From assembly GCA_902805805.1 (NCBI GenBank), contig CADCUE010000085.1, positions 1 through 13,334 of the forward strand: 13,334 bases of DNA. Direction: 5' to 3'. The position numbers and the translations under genes were made by a program. Every line of letters begins with the position of its first letter. Position 1 is the stretch's first letter. The stretch is from an uncultured Frankineae bacterium (GTDB taxonomy: Bacteria > Actinomycetota > Actinomycetes > Mycobacteriales > SCTD01). Positions 7,167 through 12,970 of the stretch are shown piece after piece. The notes below the pieces were generated by a model. It had not been told where the DNA came from and did not search any database. It saw only the letters and a list, made by a program, of their open reading frames with translations.

Positions 7167-8492
7167 CTACCGCAGCGACCGGGGCAGGCCCGCGACGACC
7201 TGGACCACCTCGTCCGACGCTGCGGCCAGCCGGCCGGTCAGGGCGCCGAGCAGGTCGCGGAACAGGCGTCCGGACGCGCTGGCCGGCACCACACCGGAGC
7301 CCACCTCGGGAGCGACCAGCACCGCGGTGCCCCGGCAGCCCCGCCAGGAGTCGACGAGCTCGTCGCAGGCCGCGTCGACCGCCTCTCGCGGACCCTCCCA
7401 GGCGTCGGCGGCGTCGACGACGCGCACCAGCCACAGGCCCAGGTCGTCGACGAGCACCGGCGCGGAGGCGGTCCGCAGGACCTGCGACACGTCACCGGTC
7501 TCGACGGTCGACCAGGCGGCCGGTCGTCGGCGGACGTGGGCCCGCACCCGACCGGCCCACTCGGCGTCGCCCTCGCGGGGCGGCGCCGTGGCGACGTAGG
7601 TCACCGCCGGCTCGGCCGCGAGCCGCCGCTCGGCGTACGCCGACTTGCCGGAGCGCGCGCCGCCGAGCACCAGCACCCGGCGCGACGGCAGGGGGGCGGC
7701 AGCCGGCGCACCCAGGTCCAGGACCTGCCCGTCGACGAGCGCGGTGGCGCCCCAGCCGGCCAGCACGGCGTCGAGCTCGGCGGGCGGGGGGTTGTCGTGC
7801 CCGAGGTGCACCGCGTGCACGGCGGTGCCGTCCACGACGGCGCCGCGGCGGCGGAGCTCGGCCACCTGCTCCGGCCAGCTGGCCAGGTCGTGGTGGGCGG
7901 GCAGGTGCGCGCTGGTCAGGTCGAGCAGGACCGCGTCGTACGCCCGACCGGTGACGAGCGCGAGCGCCTGCTCCCCGAGCACGCCCGTGTCGGTCGCCCA
8001 CAGCAGCGACCGGCCCTGCGCGGACGTCACGTCGTAGAGGACGGCGGGCCCGGCGTCCGGGCCGGCGTGCGTCGCGGGCAGCACCCGCACGTCCTGGCCG
8101 GCGAGGGTGTGCCGACCTCCGGGCGCGGCGACGACGGGGGTCACCGTCGGGTCGAGGTGCGGCCCGACGACCTCGAGGACGGCCGGGGGAGCCAGCAGCG
8201 TGAGGGGGCGGTTGCCGGCGGCCCACCCCCGCCACATCCACGCCGGCCAGTGCGAGTGGTCGGGGTGGGCGTGCGTGATGCAGACCGCCTCCACCCGGGA
8301 CAGGTCCGTGCCGGCCCGCACGGCGGCCCGAGGGGTGTCCGGGCCGAGCTCGATCAGGAGCCGGTCGTCCACCAGAGCGCTGCTCGAGCCGCGGACGACG
8401 CCGGCCTGCGCGGCGGCCCGGCACGACGCGCAGCCGCACCAGGCGTTGGGCCAGCCGTCGGCGCTCCCCGTGCCGAGCAGGCGGATGCGCAT
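7167..8492 (-). CDS. cobU: fusion: PhnP-type metallo-beta-lactamase-fold hydrolase + adenosylcobinamide kinase/guanylyltransferase
   Basis: The product is 441 residues from the chosen ATG (8490-8492); an in-frame ATG at 8510 would add 6 residues. Residues 1-255 are a metallo-beta-lactamase fold: LLGTGSADG, a CGCASC triplet (Cys19, 21, 24), metal motif THAHPDH (73-79), His142 in ATHAG, Asp168 in WATDTG, and C-terminal histidines 226-232. The CxCxxC spacing matches the structural zinc site known in PhnP. Residues 270-441 are CobU, which phosphorylates adenosylcobinamide and converts it to the GDP form: P-loop GGARSGKS (277-284), VATAP, His319 in AHVRRRPAAW aligning with the guanylylated His, VLVDDLGLWL, and APEVGSGVVP. 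The neighbouring His of the usual HH pair is Ala318. It lies upstream of cobS. The hydrolase role is unproven; a phosphatase or phosphodiesterase step in nucleotide-loop assembly is plausible. Confidence 0.93.
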   Translation of the reverse strand: MRIRLLGTGSADGWPNAWCGCASCRAAAQAGVVRGSSSALVDDRLLIELGPDTPRAAVRAGTDLSRVEAVCITHAHPDHSHWPAWMWRGWAAGNRPLTLLAPPAVLEVVGPHLDPTVTPVVAAPGGRHTLAGQDVRVLPATHAGPDAGPAVLYDVTSAQGRSLLWATDTGVLGEQALALVTGRAYDAVLLDLTSAHLPAHHDLASWPEQVAELRRRGAVVDGTAVHAVHLGHDNPPPAELDAVLAGWGATALVDGQVLDLGAPAAAPLPSRRVLVLGGARSGKSAYAERRLAAEPAVTYVATAPPREGDAEWAGRVRAHVRRRPAAWSTVETGDVSQVLRTASAPVLVDDLGLWLVRVVDAADAWEGPREAVDAACDELVDSWRGCRGTAVLVAPEVGSGVVPASASGRLFRDLLGALTGRLAAASDEVVQVVAGLPRSLR

Positions 8493-8569
8493 GGCGACAG
8501 CCAACCGCATCTGCGAACCTGGGCGCCCCTGACCCGCTGACCCCGACCGCAGACCCGGAGGACGCACCG
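8493..8569. promoter_or_regulatory. divergent gap between the cobU fusion gene and the 71-residue gene
   Basis: It holds a GGAGG site at 8557-8561 for the plus-strand gene and an AGG 7 bases before the alternative ATG at 8510 on the minus strand. No B12-box or other cobalamin riboswitch core is visible, and at 77 bases the gap is too short for a full one. Confidence 0.3.
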
Positions 8570-8785
8570 ATGGCCTGGACCTGGCGCTACGAGGACCCGA
8601 GCGGCGCGACGGTGGTGCCGCTGGACACCGCACCCACGTCGGAGGCGTTCCCCAACCAGGCCGACGCCGAGAGCTGGATCGGCGAGCACTGGCGGGAGCT
8701 GCTCGGCGCCGGCGTCGCGCAGGTCACCCTGCTCGAGGACGACCGGGAGGTCTACGGCCCGATGGGCCTGAGCTCGCCGGCCTGA
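8570..8785 (+). CDS. small conserved actinobacterial protein, unknown function, 71 residues
   Basis: Function unknown. The ATG at 8570 has a good GGAGG site 8 bases upstream. The protein is acidic and soluble. It starts MAWTWRYEDPSG, contains FPNQADAESWIGEHWRELLGAGV, predicted as a helix, and ends TLLEDDREVYGPMGLS. I recall this pattern (aromatic start, SWIGE-WREL, LLEDDREVYGPM) as a common small family in actinobacteria, with no assigned role. It diverges from the cobU fusion gene and converges on the aldo/keto reductase. Nothing in it suggests a toxin or DNA-binding protein. Confidence 0.85.
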   Translation: MAWTWRYEDPSGATVVPLDTAPTSEAFPNQADAESWIGEHWRELLGAGVAQVTLLEDDREVYGPMGLSSPA

Positions 8786-8789
8786 CGCA

Positions 8790-8833
8790 CCCGCGCCGAG
8801 CCGGTCCGACCGGCGCGGGGCCGGCCGGGCCCC
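8790..8833. terminator. bidirectional hairpin pair between convergent genes
   Basis: CCCGCGCCG (8790-8798) and CGGCGCGGG (8811-8819) form a 9-base perfect stem with a 12-base loop. An adjoining GGGGCC (8817-8822) and GGCCCC (8828-8833) form a 6-base stem; the two share bases 8817-8819, so they may be alternative structures. They lie between the stops of the 71-residue gene and the reductase gene. There is no T tract, as is common for actinobacterial terminators. Confidence 0.6.
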
Positions 8834-8836
8834 GCC

Positions 8837-9838
8837 CTACGGGCGCTGGGCCGGGCTGACGGTCTTGCCGGGGTCGGTCTCGACGACGCCCTGCAGCACG
8901 TCGTCGATGCGCGCGACCAGGTCGGCGTCCAGCCGGACCCCCGCGGCGGCGACGTTGTCGCGGACCTGCTCGGGCCGGGACGCGCCCACGATGGCCGACG
9001 AGACGTTGGGGTTCTGCAGGACCCACGCGACCGCCAGCTGCGCCAGGCTCAGACCGGCGTCGGCGGCCAGCGGCTTGAGCTGCTGGACCTTCTCCAGGAC
9101 GTCGTCGCGCAGCCAGCGGGCGATCATCTTGTCGCCGCCGTTGACGTCCGTCGCCCGCGACCCCTCGGGCGGCGCCTGGCCGGGCAGGTACTTGCCGGTC
9201 AGCACGCCCTGCGCGATCGGGGACCAGACGATCTGGCCGATGCCCTCGCGCTCGCACAGCGGCACGACCTCGGCCTCGATGACCCGCCACAGCATGGAGT
9301 ACTGCGGCTGGGAGGACACGATGCGGTCCAGGCCCATCTGCCCGGCGATCTCCAGCGCCGCCTCGATCTCCGACGCCTTCCACTCGGAGACGCCGATGTA
9401 GTGCACCTTGCCCGCCCGGACCAGGTCGTCGAAGGCGCGCAGCGTCTCCTCGAGCGGCGTCTCGTAGTCGAAGCGGTGGGCCTGGTAGAGGTCGATGTGG
9501 TCGGTCTGCAGCCGGCGCAGCGAGGCGTGGCAGCTCTCGACGATGTGCTTGCGCGACAGGCCGCGGTCGTTGACGCCCTCGCCGGTCGGCCAGTAGACCT
9601 TGGTGAACAGCTCGATCGACTCCCGGCGCACGCCCTTGAGCGCCTCCCCGAGCACCGTCTCGGCGCGGGTGCCGGCGTAGACGTCGGCCGTGTCGAAGGT
9701 CGTGATGCCGACCTCGAGGGCTTCCTTGACGCAGGCCGTGGCCTGGTCGGCCTCCACCTGCGAACCGTGGGTCAGCCAGTTGCCGTAGCTGATCTCCGAG
9801 ACCTTCATGCCGCTGCGCCCGAGGCGCCTGAACTCCAT
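8837..9838 (-). CDS. aldo/keto reductase
   Basis: NADPH-dependent reductase of carbonyl compounds, 333 residues, a (beta/alpha)8 barrel. The catalytic tetrad is complete: Asp49 (TTFDTADVY), Tyr54, Lys80 (LFTKVYW) and His121 (LYQAHRFD). The C-terminal cofactor part has SPIAQGVLTGKYLPG and IVGASRPEQVRDN. The overall pattern, including GSQVEADQA and the LTGKY segment, resembles the voltage-gated K+ channel beta-subunit-like/YghZ branch, whose bacterial members reduce small aldehydes such as glyceraldehyde 3-phosphate or methylglyoxal; substrate cannot be read from sequence. The ATG at 9836-9838 has a TANNNT hexamer 6 bases upstream and no Shine-Dalgarno site, so it is probably leaderless and separately transcribed from DUF3043, which ends 63 bases upstream. 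Confidence 0.93.
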   Translation of the reverse strand: MEFRRLGRSGMKVSEISYGNWLTHGSQVEADQATACVKEALEVGITTFDTADVYAGTRAETVLGEALKGVRRESIELFTKVYWPTGEGVNDRGLSRKHIVESCHASLRRLQTDHIDLYQAHRFDYETPLEETLRAFDDLVRAGKVHYIGVSEWKASEIEAALEIAGQMGLDRIVSSQPQYSMLWRVIEAEVVPLCEREGIGQIVWSPIAQGVLTGKYLPGQAPPEGSRATDVNGGDKMIARWLRDDVLEKVQQLKPLAADAGLSLAQLAVAWVLQNPNVSSAIVGASRPEQVRDNVAAAGVRLDADLVARIDDVLQGVVETDPGKTVSPAQRP

Positions 9839-9844
9839 GGCCGC

Positions 9845-9850
9845 AACGTA
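9845..9850 (-). promoter_or_regulatory. -10 hexamer of a leaderless promoter for the aldo/keto reductase
   Basis: On the minus strand TACGTT fits TANNNT and ends 6 bases before the ATG at 9838. No ribosome-binding site is seen. It gives the reductase its own start although DUF3043 and nadA lie upstream on the same strand. Confidence 0.5.
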
Positions 9851-9901
9851 CGTGCCGGCTCCGACGCCCGCGCGTCCGGGTGTCCGAGCCGCCGCGTGCG
9901 G

Positions 9902-10447
9902 TCAGGCGGTCCGGTCGCCCGGGGAGACGCGCGCCGCCGGGATGCGCCAGCGGCGGAAGACGGTGGTGCGCAGCAGCCCGTACGCGACGTGGCCGCGCAG
10001 CTTCGTGATCTCGGGGAACTGCTCGCGCAGACGACGGCGCAGCACCCGGGCGGTGAGGACGAGGTCCGTGATCAGCGCGAAGACCCCGACGAGCCAGACG
10101 GCCAGGGCCACGTCGAGCACGCGGCGGTTGCCGGTCAGCTGGGCCAGGACGAGCCCGAACGCCAGGGGGAGCATGAGCACGCCGATGCTGCGGCGGGCGT
10201 CGACCACGTCGCGCACCAGGGCACGGACCGGTCCGGCGTCGCGCGGCAGCAGCTCGCGGCCGTCCCGTACGCGCTCGCGCGCCGCGCGGGCCTCTTCCCG
10301 AGCGCGCTGCGCGGCCTCCTTGCGGGTGCGCGGGGGCGGCGGCACCGGACCGCCCCGTCGTGCGCCCTGGGCCTCGCTGCGCTTGGGCGTCGGGCGGCCC
10401 TTGCCCATGGAGGACCTGCCGGGGCTGCCGAGAGGACGGGAGGTCAC
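9902..10447 (-). CDS. DUF3043 membrane protein
   Basis: Conserved actinobacterial membrane protein of unknown function, 181 residues. The N-terminal part is basic and carries the family pattern GKGRPTPKRSEAQ (15-27), then a Pro run (35-39) and an Arg/Glu/Ala-rich helix (42-66). Two hydrophobic segments follow (about 88-104 and 111-131). The C-terminal cytoplasmic tail (LRRRLREQFPEITKLRGHVAYGLLR) is strongly basic, placing both termini inside. The GTG at 10445-10447 has a -10 hexamer 7 bases upstream; an internal ATG at 10406-10408, giving MGKGRPTPKR, is the alternative but has no Shine-Dalgarno site. It follows nadA after only 10 bases, a gene order I recall from other actinobacteria. Confidence 0.88.
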   Translation of the reverse strand: MTSRPLGSPGRSSMGKGRPTPKRSEAQGARRGGPVPPPPRTRKEAAQRAREEARAARERVRDGRELLPRDAGPVRALVRDVVDARRSIGVLMLPLAFGLVLAQLTGNRRVLDVALAVWLVGVFALITDLVLTARVLRRRLREQFPEITKLRGHVAYGLLRTTVFRRWRIPAARVSPGDRTA

Positions 10448-10454
10448 GGGACCG

Positions 10455-10460
10455 ATCCTA
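10455..10460 (-). promoter_or_regulatory. -10 hexamer for DUF3043 overlapping the nadA stop codon
   Basis: On the minus strand TAGGAT fits TANNNT and ends 7 bases before the GTG at 10447. Its first three bases are the TAG stop of nadA. It could drive a leaderless DUF3043 transcript inside what otherwise looks like a nadA-DUF3043 operon. The match could be chance, because the TAG is fixed by the stop. Confidence 0.35.
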
Positions 10461-11660
10461 GGTCTGGGGGAGAGCCAGCATGCGGTCCAGCGCAGCGCGG
10501 GCGTGCCCCGCGGTGCGCGGCTCGACGGAGATCTGGTTGACGACCCGGCCCTCGACGAGCGACTCGAGGGTCCACACGAGGTGCGGCAGGTCGATGCGGT
10601 TCATCGTCGAGCAGAAGCACACGGCCCTGTCGAGGAACACCACCGTCTTGTCGGGGTGGGCCTGGGCCAGCCGGCGCACGAGGTTGAGCTCGGTGCCGAT
10701 GGCCCAGGCGCTGCCCGCCGGCGCCGCCTCGAGGGCGGAGATGATGAACTCGGTGGACCCCACGAGGTCGGCCGCCTCGACGACCTCGTGGCGGCACTCC
10801 GGGTGGACCAGCACCGTCACGCCGGGCACCCGCTCGCGGACGTCGCGCACCGACTCCGCGGTGAAGCGGCCGTGCACGGAGCAGTGGCCCTTCCACAGGA
10901 TCATCGTGGCGTCCTGCAGCTGCTGGGCGGTCAGCCCGCCGCCCGGCTTGTGCGGGTCGTAGAGCACGCAGTCGTCCAGCGACAGGCCCATCTCCCGTAC
11001 GGCGGTGTTGCGGCCGAGGTGCTGGTCGGGCAGGAACAGCACCTTGGTGCCCTGCTCGAACGCCCACGTCAGGGCCCGCTCGGCGTTCGACGACGTGCAG
11101 ATCGTCCCGCCGTGCTCGCCGGTGAAGGACTTGATGGCCGCGCTGGAGTTCATGTAGCTGACCGGCACGGTCACGTCCGCGACGCCGGCGGCCTGCAGGT
11201 CCTCCCAGCACTGCTCGACCTGGTCGAACGTCGCCATGTCGGCCATGGAGCAGCCCGCGGCGAGGTCCGGCAGCAGGACCTTCTGGTGCGGCCCGGTGAG
11301 GATGTCGGCCGACTCGGCCATGAAGTGCACCCCGGCGAAGACGATGAACTCCGCCTCGGGCCGTGCCGCCGCCTGCTGCGCCAGCTTGAAGCTGTCGCCC
11401 GTGACGTCGGCGAAGGCGATCACCTCGTCGCGCTGGTAGTGGTGGCCCAGCACGAAGACCCGGTCGCCGAGCGCGTCCTTGGCCGCCCGGGCACGCGCGA
11501 CCAGCGTCGGGTCGGAGGCCGCCGGGAGGTCGCCCGGGCAGTCCACGCCCCGCTCGGAGGCAGGGTCGCTCGACCGACCGAGCAGGAGCAGCGCCAGCGG
11601 CGTCGGCTCGACGCCGGGCATCAGGTCGAGCTCGGCCGGGCTCAGCGGGGTGACGGTCAC
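10458..11660 (-). CDS. nadA: quinolinate synthase A (4Fe-4S)
   Basis: Condenses iminoaspartate with dihydroxyacetone phosphate to quinolinate in de novo NAD synthesis. The product is 400 residues, the longer NadA type. Motifs: LGHHYQRDEVIAFAD (71-85), GDSFKLAQ (88-95), FAGVHFMAESA (108-118), LPDLAAGCSMAD (130-141), and SYMNSSAAIK, CTSSNA, PDQHLGRN, WKGHCSVHGRF, HPECRHEVV and CFCSTMN. The likely cluster ligands are Cys137, Cys260 and one of Cys348/350. The GTG at 11658-11660 has GAGGAG about 6 bases upstream and is preferred although the frame stays open further. nadB and nadC, common partners, are not downstream here; DUF3043 follows. An imperfect palindrome about 30 bases upstream may regulate it. 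Confidence 0.97.
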   Translation of the reverse strand: MTVTPLSPAELDLMPGVEPTPLALLLLGRSSDPASERGVDCPGDLPAASDPTLVARARAAKDALGDRVFVLGHHYQRDEVIAFADVTGDSFKLAQQAAARPEAEFIVFAGVHFMAESADILTGPHQKVLLPDLAAGCSMADMATFDQVEQCWEDLQAAGVADVTVPVSYMNSSAAIKSFTGEHGGTICTSSNAERALTWAFEQGTKVLFLPDQHLGRNTAVREMGLSLDDCVLYDPHKPGGGLTAQQLQDATMILWKGHCSVHGRFTAESVRDVRERVPGVTVLVHPECRHEVVEAADLVGSTEFIISALEAAPAGSAWAIGTELNLVRRLAQAHPDKTVVFLDRAVCFCSTMNRIDLPHLVWTLESLVEGRVVNQISVEPRTAGHARAALDRMLALPQT

Positions 11661-11688
11661 GTGGGCTCCTCGTCCGGTGCGGCAGGGA

Positions 11689-11710
11689 TAGTGTCGCACA
11701 GACGACAACA
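11689..11710. promoter_or_regulatory. imperfect palindrome between nadA and the glycerate kinase gene
   Basis: TAGTGTCG (11689-11696) and CGACAACA (11703-11710) flank a 6-base spacer; the arms match as inverted copies at 6 of 8 positions, with a perfect core TGTCG/CGACA. It sits about 30 bases before the nadA GTG and about 40 before the kinase ATG, and contains possible -10 hexamers on both strands (TAGTGT plus, GACACT minus). It is a plausible repressor site for nadA, but the regulator is unknown. Confidence 0.4.
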
Positions 11711-11751
11711 TGCCGCCGTCCCTCGCATTCCCGCGGTGGCAGGCTGCGGCG

Positions 11752-12879
11752 ATGCGCGTGCTGATGGCTCCGGACGGGTTCGGCGGGACGCTGTCCCCCG
11801 CGCAGGCGGCGACGGCCCTCGCCGAGGGCTGGCGGCGGACGGCTCCGGACGACGAGGTGGACCTCGCGCCGCTGTCCGACGGCGGGCCCGGTTTCGTCGA
11901 CGTCCTCGCGACCGCGCTGCCGGACGCCGAGCGGCGAGCGGTCACCGTCGAGGACGCGCTCGCCCGCCCGGTGCAGGCGGAGCTCCTGCTGCACGGGACG
12001 ACGGCGTACGTCGAGTCGGCCCAGGCGTGCGGCCTGCACCTGCTGACGCAGGAGGAGCGCGACCCGATGCGGACGACGACGTACGGCGTCGGCCAGCTGC
12101 TCGCAGCCGCGCTGGACGCGGGTGCGACCCGGATCGTCGTCGGGCTCGGCGGGAGCGCCACCAACGACGGCGGGGCCGGGCTGCTGTCGGCGCTGGGCCT
12201 GCAGCGGCTGGACGCGGCGGGGCAGCGGCTGGCGCCCGGTGGCGCTGCGCTGCGGCAGGTCGACCGGCTGTCCGGCGACCTCGACCCGCGGCTGGCGGAC
12301 GTCGAGCTGGTCGCCGCCTCGGACGTCGAGAGCCCGCTGCTGGGGCTGTACGGCGCGTCGTCGGTGTTCGGCCCGCAGAAGGGGGCCAGCCGCGAGGACG
12401 TGGCTCTGCTCGACGGTGCGCTGACGCGCTGGGCCGACGTGCTCGAGGCCGCGCTCGACGTGCAGGTCCGCGACCGGCCCGGAGCAGGAGCGGCCGGCGG
12501 CCTCGGCGCAGCGCTGTTCGTCCTCGGCGCGACCGTGCAGCCCGGCATCGCGCTCGTGCAGGAGTCCGTCGGCCTCGACGAGCGCGTGTCGCGGGCCGAC
12601 CTCGTCGTCACCGGCGAGGGCCGGTTCGACTCGCAGTCGCTGGTCGGCAAGGTCGTCAGCGGCGTCGCCCGGACAGCCGGTGAGCACGCCGTCCCGTGCG
12701 TCGTGCTGGCCGGCGACGTCCAGCTCGGGCGGCGGGAGGCGGCTGCCGCCGGTGTCGAGCAGGCCTGGTCGCTGGTCGACCTGGTCGGGGCCGAGCGTGC
12801 GATCGGCGACGCCGCAGCGGCGCTGGCCGAGCTGGCCTCCCACGTGGCAGGCCAGTGGCGCGCAGGTCGCCCAGCATGA
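11752..12879 (+). CDS. glxK: glycerate kinase
   Basis: Phosphorylates D-glycerate with ATP, usually giving 2-phosphoglycerate, at the end of the glyoxylate/glycerate route. The product is 375 residues, normal for the GarK/GlxK family; the symbol is by family, and GarK would fit as well. Motifs: MRVLMAPDGFGGTLSP (1-16), SDGGPG, VVGLGGSATNDGGAGLLSALG, ASDVESPLLGLYGASSVFGPQKGAS, GAGAAGGLG and VTGEGRFDSQSLVGK. The N-terminal motif differs from the common APDSFKGSL by Gly for Lys, and SDGGPG replaces ADGGEG. The ATG at 11752 is chosen because it gives the family N-terminus; the in-frame ATG at 11710 would add 14 unlike residues. A weak GGCAGG lies upstream. It diverges from nadA and is followed after 91 bases by erpA. 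Its role beside them is unclear. Confidence 0.93.
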   Translation: MRVLMAPDGFGGTLSPAQAATALAEGWRRTAPDDEVDLAPLSDGGPGFVDVLATALPDAERRAVTVEDALARPVQAELLLHGTTAYVESAQACGLHLLTQEERDPMRTTTYGVGQLLAAALDAGATRIVVGLGGSATNDGGAGLLSALGLQRLDAAGQRLAPGGAALRQVDRLSGDLDPRLADVELVAASDVESPLLGLYGASSVFGPQKGASREDVALLDGALTRWADVLEAALDVQVRDRPGAGAAGGLGAALFVLGATVQPGIALVQESVGLDERVSRADLVVTGEGRFDSQSLVGKVVSGVARTAGEHAVPCVVLAGDVQLGRREAAAAGVEQAWSLVDLVGAERAIGDAAAALAELASHVAGQWRAGRPA

Positions 12880-12916
12880 GTCGTGCGATCCTGGAAGGGT
12901 CCGGGCCCGCACCGCG

Positions 12917-12945
12917 TTGACCCGGGTGCACCCACCGCAGACTGC
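12917..12945 (+). promoter_or_regulatory. candidate erpA promoter with an embedded palindrome
   Basis: TTGACC (12917-12922) resembles a -35; the hexamer 17 bases on (GACTGC, 12940-12945) is a poor -10. Between them lies the perfect 10-base palindrome GGGTGCACCC (12924-12933), placed where a repressor could block RNA polymerase. A GGAGG site follows at 12962-12966. Confidence 0.3.
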
Positions 12946-12970
12946 CCGCAGTCACTCACTCGGAGGCCAG

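Noticed and set aside
6395..7954. A 519-residue open frame on the plus strand opposite cobS and the cobU fusion
   Set aside because: It is rich in Arg, Pro and Gly with no motifs, while the minus strand has two clear enzymes here.
8493..8569. Possible cobalamin riboswitch upstream of the cobU fusion
   Set aside because: No B12-box is seen on the minus strand, and the gap is too short for the full aptamer.
11710..11751. Upstream ATG as start of the glycerate kinase
   Set aside because: It adds 14 residues unlike the family, has no Shine-Dalgarno site and falls on the edge of the palindrome. The ATG at 11752 gives the typical MRVLMAPD start.
9807..12683. A 958-residue open frame on the plus strand across DUF3043, nadA and part of the glycerate kinase
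   Set aside because: It shows no recognisable domain, has shadow-type composition, and overlaps three well-supported genes.
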